A stretch of 64,000 nt of DNA from Bolinopsis microptera (taxonomy: Eukaryota > Ctenophora > Tentaculata > Lobata > Bolinopsidae), in NCBI RefSeq assembly GCF_026151205.1, contig NC_087078.1:15207118-15271117 (forward strand). Reading direction: 5' to 3'. The notes beneath the pieces are model-generated. The model saw only the letters and a list, made by a program, of their open reading frames with translations, did not search any database and was not told the origin of the DNA. Shown one piece after another: positions 44,294 to 56,257 of the stretch. The position numbers were made by a program, and so were the translations under genes. Within the stretch, counting starts at the first letter, position 1. The number at the start of each line of letters is the position of its first letter.

Positions 44294-47200
44294 CTTGTAC
44301 CCACGGTTGAGGAGTATAATAAGCTGCTCACACACGATTCTGTACTTCTCCGAGTTATGAGAACACTCCGGCTCTATCGCAATGTCCGGTGAGAGGGGTC
44401 TGGAGAGGGGTCTGGAGAGGGGTCCGGAGAGGGGTCCGGAGAGGGGTGAGGGTAGAGCGGTTATTGAGGAACATGAGCCGGAGAGGGAGAGAGAGCATAG
44501 ACACGACCCTGGGGAGTATGTTTAGGTTAGAGTTACGAATCTTGGTAAAACGAGAGCATGATCAAGTTGCTGGGGTTGTAACTGTTTGAGTATGTTGGCC
44601 GTTGGGGGAGGATAATTTCATTATTTTGATATCATTCTGGGTAGTCATGATCCTCGAAAATTTATATTTTGATTAAGTTCCTTGGTACGACAATTTCGAC
44701 CTCTTCAGATGACATGAAATTAATTTGAAGGAGAAGTGGTCCTTATAAGCACATAACTGCCATGTGATGTGAACAAATATCTTCTTTGGCAGGAGTGGAA
44801 GCGAGTGAAGCTTGCTTAGACTAATTCTTGGACTGATTAAGAAAACGAGAGAGCTGTGAGAGAGCCGGATTTGATAACTTTACAATCTCAACCAAGGTTT
44901 TATACTTTCTTTAAACAGTAGCTCAAAACAATAGCGTATTTAAAGGAAGCGGATGAGGAACTCACAGAAGGCAGATGTGAGAGTGGGTGTTATTGTTTAG
45001 AAATTAGATAATGAGATCTCATCGGAAGTTGCGCTGTTTATTGTAAATGCAATATGAGATTTGAGAAGATTTATAGGATTTAGTAATATCCGCACAAGAG
45101 ACAGCTCTGAGGCATCGATCATGAATTTCAGGTTATGCTGTCAGTTGAGTTGAGCAGTAAGGAAGTGGGAACCAGTTCAAACTTAGCAAATTGAGTTTGT
45201 CACATGACCTAGTTAAAGTTGACACATGACCTGGGTGAAGCTGTCAATTTTTATTTTGGATTAAATGGCCAATCACCACCCTGCCAATGTTAATAGTGTG
45301 GGAGCTGGATGAACCGTTTTTATCATGGATTACATTTGCTATAAATTGATTCATTATTGAGATCTTGCACTAAAATTTCATTACATGCCATCCTGATCAC
45401 CAAGTCCTCTACTTCCCCATATTAAAGGTTACCTTTCATTATTAAGTTCAAAGACACAGTACCAATAAGATGGCTCTGTGGACGATAATATGATTAGTCA
45501 GTAAAGCAGCCACCACCACTACCACCACTACCACCGTCATTATCTAACGCTTCCAACAACAGTAATATAAAGACTTCTTTGGTGATCATTGTGACTGGCC
45601 ATGAGTGCAGTCACGTATACTGGGGTGTTTACTGTTGGTTTCCTAAAACAAGCGTCTAGACTTGATTCTAGTTTAAATTTTAAGAGCAAAAAAACGCTTT
45701 GCAATTGTCGGTGTGTTAAATGGTCCCACTTTATGACTATGAAGAATGAGTATGAGAGACCCTCCTACTCAAAATTTTAATATTCGTCACGACTTGAATT
45801 TAAACATGGTTTGTTTTAACGGTCGAAGAAGTTACCATGTTAAATGCCTACCTCCGGCAGTGGCGGAGCTGCAATCACAAATGGGACTGGGAGAATACCG
45901 AAGTTCCCGTAAATCTTTAGGGAAGAGGAGAATGTCATTCTCACACTCAGCTACCAGACACTTCTCACACCTTGAGGTGGCCTGCAGAACAATTACAGTT
46001 ATAATTAATGATTAACTATAATTACTCACTATATTAACTAACTATAATAGCTAATTAAAATAACTTATTGTGATAGTTAATTAGAATGACTAAATACATA
46101 AACTAACTATAATAACTATAAGTTATACATCTTGAATCGGGGTCTGGGGTAAATTGGAGTTTCATTTTATATAAAAGTAGTCCGACCTCTAAAATCTGAT
46201 GTGTCATGAGGGCAGCGTATCGACAGACTGTTCTCACCAGAAGTTCTCCAAAAAACCTTCTCTGTTTTTCTGCCAGGAGAACAAACTCGAACAATATCGT
46301 CGAATTCTGTGGATGAAATTGAATTAAGAAATTCGACTTTAAGCGAAGATTCTTTAATTGTTGGATTTGCGGGTTGGATTTTTACTTTAAAATGTATGAT
46401 ATTTATATCGAATGATATTTATATCGAATGATATTTATATCAAATGATATTTATATCGTATGATATTTATATCGAATGTATGATATTTATAAACGAATGG
46501 ATCGGATATTGACATGTTATCCGATATATATCGCGGCCGATAAAAATTGCAAATACTTCGTAAGTATCCCACGCCTATAGATTGTCAGATTATACCAGGG
46601 ACAAAAGGAAATCGCGGCATATACGGAATCGCGAGTTTTCCCATTATTTATGCGACAAATTTTATGTATAGTATATTAATTTAGTAGTCTGTTAAAATAC
46701 CGCGGTATCGCGATTTATTCTATTTTTTGCCAAAATAATCGAGCGAAATCCTTTTGTCCCTGGATTATACGCTTGTATTGGTTAATATTTAGTTAGATTT
46801 ACTTAAAGGACTCCCTTAAATTTGTTATATGATATGCACAAACGAAGGGATTAGAAATTTACTCGGCATTTATCGTTAAATAAAAATTGCAAATACTAGG
46901 AGATTGCTTCCTAACCTTAAAGTTTAAGGTTGGGAATCCATTTCCAAGTAATTGCAAGTTGACTAAAACTCTTAACTATGATTATTACATGATTAAATTG
47001 TGGTAAGTTTGGTGGTATTTCCAATAAACCACCATGCATTCGAGTTAGAATTTGACAAATTTTTGGGGGAATCATTTAACAAAATTGCGACAGCTTTAAT
47101 ATTACATAATTTTAGATTTCATGGATACTTTTTGATAACAAATTATCATTATAACTGATGATTTATTGATAATTTTCTACTAACTTTCCAATAAATATAA

Positions 47201-47999
47201 CATACGATCTGCTCAAATTCGGTAAGGATTGGGATAAAATAAACATGAAATGTGGTACAATTCTTGATACGTAAGTGGCAGCTATATTCCCATGAATGAG
47301 CCATCATTTGACTGCGAGCTATACTTTCGGAAATCCATCGACGAGAAATAATGATATTGATTTAGATTATCGTGGGATAAATTTTAACATACCTTGATTT
47401 AAAATCTGAAGTGATAATAATTAATAAACATATTTAACATAATTAACATAATTAATAAACATAATTAATAAACATAATTAATAAACATAATTAATAAACA
47501 TAATTAATAAACATAATTAATAAACATAATTAATAAACATAATTAATAAACATAATTAATAAACATTTAGTCTCTAACCTGACACAGATCCAAGGCATCA
47601 CAGAAAAGTTCTAACCGGCTGAAATGTTCCCACAACTCATTTACCAGCCCCAACCTCACTCCACCTTTGTATAAATCTACTAAAATCTGCCGGAGAGAGA
47701 TGTGTTATAGAACAAGGTTTGGTTAAATAAAAAAACAACATTGAGCTGAAACACTAATCTTAACTCTAAAACTTTACTTCATACTGTACTAATTAATTTT
47801 TTCTTGAGAAAACGCAAAAGATTTACCAGAGACCCTCCTTAATCCTTATTATATCTACCATGAACCATCCAAAACAAACCTGTCCGTTGACGGATGAAGA
47901 TAACTTGTTGGGATCATAATGCTTCACAACAGCAACACAGCTCAGGTCGTATAGTCTGGATATCATTGTAACAGGGCATGACGCCACGGCTATTTCAGT
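44294..47999 (-). CDS. Unidentified conserved-looking gene, five exons
   Basis: Exons in coding order are 47999-47880, 47686-47579, 46306-46238, 45981-45852 and 44508-44294. Phases join cleanly (0/0, 0/0, 0/0, 0/1, 1/0) and all donors are GT, giving about 214 codons of an incomplete protein. The parts are: a segment ending HYDPNKLSSSVNGQ; a helical segment LVDLYKGGVRLGLVNELW...LELFCDALDLC; a short helix with LLAEKQRRFFGELL; a cysteine-rich part with CEKCLVAEC and ICDCSSATAG; and a (PLSG/R) repeat followed by EKYRIVCEQLIILLNRGYK. The helical leucine-rich style recalls large trafficking or scaffold proteins, but I do not recognise the family. Both ends are missing. Confidence 0.72.
44389..44445 (-). 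repeat. 12-bp coding minisatellite, (PLSG/R)n
   Basis: Within the exon 44508-44294, four to five copies of GGACCCCTCTCC (or AGACCCCTCTCC) encode Pro-Leu-Ser-Gly/Arg repeats. The period of 12 keeps the frame, so copy-number change would alter protein length without disrupting it. Confidence 0.8.
46398..46500. repeat. ~17-bp tandem repeat (ATGATATTTATATCGA)
   Basis: Five to six copies of GAATGATATTTATATC in an intron of the unidentified minus-strand gene. Each unit is partly self-complementary (GATATTTATATC). Confidence 0.85.
46596..46762. mobile_element. hAT-type MITE (TIR CAGGGACAAAAGGA)
   Basis: A 167-bp element begins CAGGGACAAAAGGAAATCGC and ends in the inverted GCGAAATCCTTTTGTCCCTG (one mismatch). 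The flanking 8-bp GATTATAC at 46588-46595 and 46763-46770 is a perfect TSD. It has no coding capacity and lies in an intron of the unidentified gene. Confidence 0.92.
47425..47566. repeat. 13-bp tandem repeat (AACATAATTAATA)n
   Basis: About ten copies of AACATAATTAATA lie just downstream of the donor of the exon 47686-47579, within the intron. Confidence 0.95.
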
Positions 48000-48002
48000 C
48001 TG

Positions 48003-49042
48003 ATGTGGTAACGTGTTAGGGGTCCCCCCGGTGTGGTTTCCATATTACGTCATAATTTATTGAACAATTTTACCCCCCCCCCCCCCCCCCCCCTCTGTAA
48101 TCCAGTTTTACACAACGCTATTGTGTCGAAATTAAACTAGCGTAATCATTTTTTTTTGGTTCACTCCCATATTAGACCCCTATGAACACTGAATTGTGAA
48201 TAGTATTGGTGCATCTACATCTGGACAAATCTTCCAAGCGGTATTTCCAAGCAGATTATTTAGGATTTGGATGTGGCTTAAGATGAAATTTAATTTGTCT
48301 TGTGACTGACAGTTAATTTAACCATTATATCGTAGGCAATGACGCCACTTGCCACGCCTTCCTCTCAGTCTCAGGCTTGAAGACAAGCTGAAAGACAAGC
48401 TGGTATGATCAATATTATCGGTCTAAACTTCATGATGTGCCCTTGTCCTTCCAGTTTTTGAAAACTTTCAATCAGTCTCAGGTTTCGCTCGTTCCTGTCC
48501 GTTATGTCCGTTCACGGGTCAACTGAGAGCCAGACGTTTGATGTTTACTATCCTTTATCATTAACATTATGTTTTGATACAACTTGTGAGGGCCAACTAC
48601 CAGGTACTGAGGTAGATACTTGAACTTTACTGGACGACACAGTCAGCATGTCACTCACTCCGCAAGCAGTACATGGTCACACCCCCATATCCTCCGTTCG
48701 TTATATGAACACTTAAAAAAACGATTAACCTCATCAGCTTGTGCGCCTGGAGTCCCCAGGTTGCAGGTTATAACTTGGACTTAGATTATCAAGATGTTCA
48801 ATCCACTGTCAAATTTTAGTAATCGTTTGACAACTCACTTACAAAATGTCTGGCAGTACGGCTCTACTAACCGGACTAAGGGTTAGTTGGCCGTCAGCAG
48901 AGATATTTAATATACCTGACAAGTTTGAACTAGTTTAATATATGTCACATATCGGGGCAAGGTATTTACTGTTAGGCTCGGGTTCAGCTGCTATAGGTTA
49001 TGATTTGTCAGTTCATGTCGAGAGAGAATCCTAACTTGTAAA
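48003..49042. other. Upstream flank of the unidentified gene; poly-C tract
   Basis: Contains a run of about 21 C at 48073-48093. A short minus-strand stretch near 48330-48390 (GTGGCGTCATTGCC) echoes the start of the exon 47999-47880 (GTGGCGTCATGCCC) and may be a decayed exon duplicate, but this is weak. Further 5' exons were not resolved. Confidence 0.4.
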
Positions 49043-49050
49043 TAGGACTA

Positions 49051-49360
49051 CAGTGCTGCACGCCGCCGTTTTTTTTCAAAACGGTGGCGGCGTGGTTAAA
49101 ATCGTCGGCGGCGGCGTAATCGGCGTGAGATCACGTGATTTCGCAGATTAAATTTTACTATAGAAATCAAGGAAAAATAAAAAAAATAATCCCATGTTGT
49201 GACCAATTTTTTTAACATTGTTTGATTTTGACACAAGGCTCGATAATAACTATAGTATGTAGTATAAACAAATTCAACTTCACGCCGTATACGCCGTCGG
49301 AAACGGCGGCGGTGCGCGGCGTGGCCGGAAAATCATCGGCGGCGGCGGCGTGCAGCACTG
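49051..49360. mobile_element. hAT-type MITE (TIR CAGTGCTGCACGCCGCCG)
   Basis: A 310-bp element starts CAGTGCTGCACGCCGCCG and ends GGCGTGCAGCACTG. It is flanked by perfect 8-bp direct repeats TAGGACTA at 49043-49050 and 49361-49368. The interior has GC-rich CGGCGG ends and an AT-rich core, with no ORF of interest. Confidence 0.95.
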
Positions 49361-49410
49361 TAGGACTAATACCCCAATCCAATTTATGACTAAATTTTGA
49401 CAAGACATGT

Positions 49411-49621
49411 TTGGCAATTTCAGGGATGGCTGTACAAACAATCATACTTCAAAAAATCGTCTTTAATTTCGCTCTTCTACCGCGGAATAGTATGGTATCC
49501 GAATACGTTATACTATAAGTATAGCGGATACCATACTATACCGTGTAGAAGAGCCGTAATTTTAAAGCTATATTTTTGAAAGAAATGTAAATTGTTTGAC
49601 AGCCATCCCTGAAATTGCCAA
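49411..49621. mobile_element. ~210-bp MITE with 23-bp perfect TIRs and palindromic core
   Basis: GGCAATTTCAGGGATGGCTG at the left is exactly inverted at the right (CAGCCATCCCTGAAATTGCC). The core pairs CTCTTCTAC...GTAGAAGAG around TAGTATGGTATCCG. TSD unclear. Confidence 0.88.
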
Positions 49622-49639
49622 CAGTTTTAAAGTTATAGG

Positions 49640-49935
49640 TATGAGGTATGTTTTTTTAGTATGGTTACCCGTATACTTTAATTATAGGTTGAGGTATGTT
49701 TTAGTATGGTACCGTAAACTTATAGTTTTATAGGGTTGAGTAGTGTTTTAGTATGGTATCCGTATACTTATAGTTATAGGTTGAGGTAGTGTTTTAGTAT
49801 GGTATCCGTATACTTATAGTTATAGGTTGAGGTAGTGTTTTAGTATGGTATCCGTATACTTATAGTTATAGGTTGAGGTAGTGTTTTAGTATGGTATCCG
49901 TATACTTATAGTAATAGTTATGAGGTAGTGTTTTA
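49640..49935. repeat. ~46-bp tandem array sharing the MITE core
   Basis: Six units of a sequence containing GTTTTAGTATGGTATCCGTA and ACTTATAGTTATAGGTTGAG. The segment AGTATGGTATCCG and the following TATACT..TATAG also form the core of the adjacent MITE, suggesting the array arose from it. Confidence 0.88.
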
Positions 49936-51458
49936 ACGCTAAAAATGAACACAATTTAATATTACAATATATTATACTTAATTGATATTTTTTGTATTAA
50001 ACACGGCGTGGGTGCTAACTAAATAAGTGCAAGTACCCAACAAGATCTTTATAAATTGGGGTGCACTCCCCCTCCCCCCCCCCCCCCCCCCTTCCCACCC
50101 GTAAACAAGGCCACCTCGATCCTGGTCTATGATTGATCACAATAATTATAATTCACAAGTAAAAAGAGATGTTTTTAATCAATACAAAATAATTCCAGTC
50201 TCTACCCTGTAAGTGTAGTGACACTGTGTCTGTACAGTGTACAGTGTATATGTAGGAAACGTACAGTTTTCACGCTACTTTTCGATTATTACCGTCGGAA
50301 ATATTGTCACTATCAAGATCACAAGGATAAAAAGAACCAAATGGAAACAATTACAAAACTGTACTAGTATGTGACGCATCACGTATGCCAATTCATTGTA
50401 AAATTACGCATAAGCATGTGTATTCAAATAGAACGACCTATTAATAGCAATTCACAGATTTAAAATAGAATTAGGCTTGTTATGATGACACGAGCATGTG
50501 CAGACACGTGACTAATTACATTAGCATTGCCATGGTAACACGTGGGGTGTCACGTGGTACTTTCTTATACAGTGCATATACTGTCACGTGGTTTCGTTAA
50601 TTAGGCAGACAGCTTTTCTCTTAAAGTTGGCTTACTCTTTGGCAGATACTGTTGTAGTGTATAAACTAAGCGTGGTCACTTAATTAGATTGAATTTCATG
50701 CAAATTGCTTCAATTAATTACCGCAATTTATGTTCACACATTTCGGTTTTTGATTTGCGGTACCTTCTGAACGAAACGTAATTTTAAAGTGATTAGCATA
50801 TATTATACATGTTATAGGTAATATTGAATACTTATTGTATGTGTTGAAGAAGGATGATATAATTCTAAATTTTAATATCATTTAATCACTTAATCTGTTG
50901 ACAGCTTTGAATCCAGCTCCGGTATTTCTTAAAAACTCGATAATTGATCACTCGTGATATTTATAGTTTGAATGAACTGTGAAACTAATTTCAATAATTT
51001 GGACGAGCATTTTTAACAAAGAAAACACATCGGATCAAAAGTTCATGCAAACGGAATCTCAAATAAGATTGCAAAATGAATAAAAATAACTTACCACAAA
51101 AACTATACAAATTGTTGTACATTATTTATGTTTCTTTTCAAAATGAACAATTGTTATATCTTTTTATTTGATTTATCACGATTTAAATAAAAGGAGAGAA
51201 AAACTTAAAAATCTAAATAAAATGTATAATACTACAGTCCATCGGTAAAGAATTTTAGTCCTCGATGATTTTACAACACAGCTTCCTAAATTTTCCCACA
51301 GCTGCAAAGTTGTTACTTTGTTAGCACTTAATGCTTAAAAAGTTAATATAGAGTAAGAAAGCTAAGTGTCATGAAAATATAACTATGGACCCAATTCAAG
51401 GAACTCCGTGGAATCTAATCAGAATATATCACCTACAAATAACAACTTCATTTAATCT
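49936..51458. other. Spacer; no gene resolved
   Basis: AT-rich DNA with a run of about 19 C at 50073-50091 and several CACGTG/CACGTGG motifs near 50505-50590. No coding exon was supported. Confidence 0.45.
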
Positions 51459-51644
51459 AATGTTTACCATATTTGGGCATGAGATAACCCAACTCAGTCC
51501 TAGCCACTCAGCAACAACTCAATGTTTACCATATTTGGGCATGAGATAACCCAACTCAGTCCTAGCCACTCAGCAACAACTCAATGTTTACCATATTTGG
51601 GCATGAGATAACCCAACTCAGTCCTAGCCACTCAGCAACGACTC
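51459..51644. repeat. 62-bp tandem repeat, three copies
   Basis: Near-identical units containing AATGTTTACCATATTTGGGC and AACCCAACTCAGTCCTAGCC. Only one base differs near the end of the third copy (GCAACGACTC), implying a recent expansion. Confidence 0.95.
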
Positions 51645-52543
51645 AAGATAAGTGTGACACGCAGGATCACTCTATCAAGTGTTCATTAAATAAATATCTA
51701 TTCATGCAAGCAAGTTATAGTTCTCTAAATCCTGTTCTTTCTGAGATGACAATAATCTCGCGGACACTCAGGTTCAATACAGTTTCTGAACACCAGCTTT
51801 TTTTACCCAGAAAGTATACACTACAGACATTGATCCTCTCCTGTTTCTTCCCTCCAAACCTTCTGGATATTTCTCCAGCTAAATGATCGGAGAAAGAGGG
51901 ACGAAGTCAAGGTCCGGGGGTGGAGGTTGAAGTGTGGTCCGAAGGTGGGTGCGGAGATCCTCTCAGAAGGAAGTCTGTCTGAACACAGGATAGGTGGGGG
52001 GCTGGGTCACGTGACCATTCTCGTTGTTCCTTGTCGGACACAGTACAGAATTAGTTACCTGAGCCTGGGGTTACAGCAGTCAGCGCTATAGTCAGCTTTG
52101 TTACAACATGTGCTACATAGTGCACATACTAGCACTTCATACTGGCACTATGATAACACCAACAGGTGCATAGTGCTACATAGTGCATACTAGCACTACG
52201 ATAACATGTGCATAGTGCTACATAGTGCATACTAGCACTACGATAACATGTGCATAGTGCTACATAGTGCATACTAGCACTTTAAAAGTGCTATAGAAGT
52301 ATTTGATAGGGCTACATACTGCAGACTTGGTGCTACATTTTAAGACACTAGCACTGGAGTGCAGTGCTAGAGTATGCTCTTGGGTGCTTCATACACCTCA
52401 GTAATATAAATAGGGCGATAGAGTTTAAAAGATTGACTAGGTTCTCAACAGAGAATTTAAACCTATCACGTTCTACATGCTTATACATAATTTTTAATAC
52501 CAGGATACACACAGATATTGAAAAATAATCAAAATTCGCACAA
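51645..52543. other. Downstream flank of the RSSSP gene with a ~42-bp repeat
   Basis: From about 52118 to 52285, units of TACATAGTGCATACTAGCAC plus CTACGATAACATGTGCATAG recur about three to four times. The remainder has no supported exon and probably includes the 3' UTR of the minus-strand gene whose stop is at 52546-52544. Confidence 0.7.
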
Positions 52544-55500
52544 TTAGCCCGCGTAGAATAATGATTGAGGTTGCTCTGATTTACTTGCTGATCGACATCT
52601 GAAAACAAAAACTTGCCAGCTTTTTTACAAAGAATTCATTAGAAAGTTAGAAGGCTAGAGGATGTGCTTCACTAGCTGAGACTTTTGATAGCCGTGTTTG
52701 CGCTTTGCTGCCTACAATTTTATAACTTTGCGAAAGGTTATTAAATTTAGTTATGAAATTAAAATTCAACAGAATGTATAGTATAGTCAGAGGAATGTAA
52801 TGAGAGTCCAGAATCTCCCATCGAAGAAAAGTCGCCAAAAACCCAACATTCATGGCTACGGGCCAATAATTAAGAATAATGTTAGGCACTTACCCGTAAT
52901 CCCCATTATTGCCGTGGAAGTTGAAGTGGAAGTGCGTTTCTAATCCGGAGGTCGGAGATACGCTGAAATTATTAAGAGATAAAAGCGAAAATAACTCCGA
53001 GAACAATCTCAATTCATTCAATTATTGTTAACATCTTCTGTCGTATCATCAAATGAATAAATGCATCACTATGATTTAAAAAGAGTACGAGTGCCGATAA
53101 AAAAGTAGAGAATAAGACTATGTTCAACGTATGAATCGGTGGTAGGGGTAGTGGATTCTAACACAATCACGTTCATTGGAATACAATGTTATACAATATA
53201 CACTTATTATACAGGGGTGAACTGAGTAAAGTTGAACGATGAATTAATTAGAATTGAGAGTTCAGCTCTTTGCAATGAGCTTATAGTGATACAATCCTAG
53301 TTCCTATAATCAGCACTCAGTCATGCAAGAGAAGAGTCATAAACAAACTTGATAAAGCAGAAAAACAATATCAAATTAGGAGTACCAGTTCAAAACACTG
53401 AGTGTACAATGGATTGAGAAAGAAAGTGGTTGCAAAAAACCCAATCCCCAAAATATCCGACAAGAATAGGCCTGGAAGTTAGAACGTAGGCGTTACTAGA
53501 GTATTAAATTCAAGCAGGGTGAAGATTAATTCCAGTGAACACAAGTGTACCTACTTTGTAACACTAAATTTAACACCCCTTCCTGTTCTGTTACTCGGAT
53601 ACGACAAGCTGTACCTATTACTACGACGTGTAGACCGGTAATCACTGAAACAATACTCACACTCATATCAAACTACATTCCAATCACAAACACTTCAAAC
53701 CATGCTTGGTAGCATACTACAGCTCATGTGATAGCTGCACGTTACATCACTACATTAGTTACATGAAGCTTACCAATTGTAATGGGGATCGTAATTTTGC
53801 AAGGGGTCATTATTCCTGTATAAGTTAAATTGGTACCCTATACTTTTATTAGAATATTAGATGAGGTATAATTTTATAAATAATTTCTACAATTAGCAAT
53901 AAATAGATATGCCGATGTAACCTCGACTAAAAGTGTATCAAAAGTTCCATAGTTGCATTTTTGACATGAAACTTTGGCTGGATCTCAATTTCACAAAATT
54001 ATAAAAGAAAGAAAGACGTACTGGAAAGTTTCAATAGGATAAACTGCTCTGGGCGAATGAGAGGGTCCGACATCGAAATTAGCTGCTGAAGAGGGACCTC
54101 CGATGCGAACACCTACTTCTATAGGTGGTTTTGGTGGATACCCCTACAAGGATTAACGATTAATTCAGCAATCAGCTTCGTTGAAATCGCAGTCACACAA
54201 AAACTGTGCAACTTTTACAATTCTAGTTCAAACGCGATTCTATAAAGATTTAAATAAAAAATCACAGTTTCTTACATTATGCCCAACTTCCGGAGGTCGG
54301 TCGTAGAACAGATGTCTGCTGTCCCTGTAATTTCTGACGTCTGGCGAATGGGATCTGAAAAAAAAAACACTGTATAATACATTGCTGAACAGCTGTAATC
54401 ACAGAACACTTCATGATGAGAAACTGCAAAATGTTTGTGAAAACTCAGAAAATGAAGTGAAAACATTTAAAAAGGGTTAACATTACCTCGAGGAGGGTCT
54501 ATTATATCCGAGTACAGGACTTCTGGGTGCGATATGCCGTGCCCCCGGACTACTACTCCTGTTGTAAGCTCGAGGAGAACTGCTCCTGTTATGGGAATGT
54601 CCGGCTGGTGAGCTACTTCGGTTGTAGCCTCGAGGTGAGCTACTTCTGTGTTGTGCCTGAGGTGAGCTACTCCGGTATCTATCGTGTCCGGAGTGGTCCG
54701 GAGAGGCACCTCGTCCTGATCTTACGTCGAAATCTGCTGGACTTCTGACAGGAGGGGAATTTCGACTTTTGAGAATAAATATTTTATTCCCTTTATTCTG
54801 ATAATCTGTTTTCGCTCTCTTGAGTCTAGTGGGTCGATCATATAATTGATATTTTTGAGGAAAAAGTGAGAGTCTCCACTCAGTTTTTCAAATAAATCGA
54901 AAAGTAGAGTCATATGCACGGTAGGTTGATATGATTGTTCTTTTAATGGACTTCATTTACACATTCAATTTAACAACAAGGATCTTTTCCACACTTACCC
55001 ACACTGTAGCCGTCTCAGTCTATCACGGATAGCCTCTCTGTTATTGTTCCTGGGAGGTAGGACAGGAGAAGAGGATCTGGAAGAGTTTATAGAGGACCTC
55101 AGATTACGGAGACGATCCGCCAGCTCCTGGACGTCATCACGTACCATCGATATCTCGGATCTGAACCTGTGGAACAGATCTGTGAAGTTTCCATCTCTCA
55201 ACAGAGAGAGAGAGAGAGTTTGTAGAAGACGTATAACACAGGTATTTAAGTATTTAGTATACCAAAATCTAATCGGGCAGTTAATCAATTAATGAAAGTT
55301 TAAGACTATATCTTACGGAAGTGCAAAACAGAATCAAACCGTCCGACTTACTCCTGAGCTGATCTGGGGGAGGTCTTAGGGCTGCCGAGTGAGACCTGTC
55401 TGTTAGGTGAGGACTTCCTGCTTCCTTCCTCGTTGTATCCACTGTCGTACCCAGCTGTAACTACCTTGTTATCCCTCCTCAGCACTCTGTGGGTTGTGAT

Positions 55501-56257
55501 AGTTGCAAAAGTGATATTCGGAGCAACGCTGAAAACTTAAAACGTTATTAAATACTTGTGATCGAATTTATATTTCAACATATTGAATTAGAGCACAAAG
55601 TTTATGCAGCTTCGATCAAATGATAACTTCAAAGAGTACCTGGATCTCTTGGCTCTGATGGGTTGCCTCTTAGCGATCTCTTCATCAACACTTCCCTTCC
55701 TTCCATCATATTGCCGGGTAGAAGTATTGTTCTCAAACTGTCGGGGCGAGACACTGTTATTCTCGAACTGTCGAGGTGAGGCTTCACTGTTCCGTCTAGC
55801 TTCACTTCTTCCTGACATGATATCCTGTACTTCACAGTTGTATTCACTGTTCGCATAGCTGCCCGGGCCTGGGTTGAAGTCCTGAAAGTAGGCTTTTAGT
55901 GAATCAGCTACTGTAAATTAGTTACGTTTCATTCGCGTCTTATACTGTTCATATTGTAACTTCTCAGAGGAGATTATTGGTAGTAAGTTAAAATAGTGTA
56001 ACAAGTTTTTATAAGTCCTAAGATTACAAAGATCATTATCAACAGCAGAAGCTTATTGGACGGTAAGTCCAGCTAAAAAGATAAGGGAACTAACATATCC
56101 TTTAGCAGGAGTAGAGGCCCGTGAGGGAGGTTGAGACCCAACAATAGGAGTGCAGTACAACATCCGTTTGGAATTGGAGGAAGCTATCGAGTTGTCTGAG
56201 TTACTGACTTTTAAACCTCCCTGACCGTTCCGTGAGGAGGATCTCGGGACTCCCTTC
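52544..56257 (-). CDS. RSSSP-repeat, Ser/Arg-rich protein gene, ten exons, 5' end missing
   Basis: Exons in coding order: 56257-56095, 55881-55640, 55528-55352, 55196-54999, 54744-54487, 54354-54276, 54143-54022, 53644-53555, 52962-52894, 52598-52544 (TAA). Every junction keeps frame (phases 0, 2, 2, 2, 2, 0, 2, 2, 2) and all introns are GT-AG, giving 483 residues. Features in order: a Ser-rich start; KGYDFNPGPGSY, resembling one sperm-tail PG-rich (SHIPPO) repeat; two SPRQFENN copies; a predicted coiled coil (about residues 200-235, EISMVRDDVQELADRLRNL); an RS region with NRSSSP units; and a C-terminal part with GLETHFHFNFHGNNGDYG. The basic, phosphorylatable repeats suggest a cytoskeletal or scaffold role, but I do not recognise the protein. 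The start codon was not located. Confidence 0.85.
54487..54744 (-). CDS. RSSSP-repeat exon
   Basis: This single exon carries the repeat block: RSSSPQAQH, RSSSPRGYN, RSSSPAGHSHN, RSSSPRAYN and RSSSPGARH. The unit is about nine residues with a fixed RSSSP and a variable spacer. RSxSP sites are typical targets of proline-directed or SR-type kinases. The longer open frame on the same strand (starting MPLRTTPD) is only a shadow. Confidence 0.85.
55640..55881 (-). CDS. Exon with PG-rich motif and SPRQFENN repeats
   Basis: Begins DFNPGPGSYANSEY after acceptor TACTTTCAG. NPGPGSY resembles the core of sperm-tail PG-rich repeats found in CIMAP/ODF3-type microtubule-lumen proteins, but only one copy is seen. 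Two imperfect SPRQFENN repeats follow, then a basic stretch ending at the donor GTACTC. Confidence 0.75.

Noticed and set aside
48330-48390. Extra exon of the unidentified minus-strand gene
   Set aside because: Only a short similarity to the exon at 47880-47999 and no frame with good splice sites.
54467-54709. 80-codon minus ORF starting MPLRTTPD
   Set aside because: Another frame of the same strand gives RSSSP repeats bounded by splice sites with matching phases, so this ORF is a shadow.
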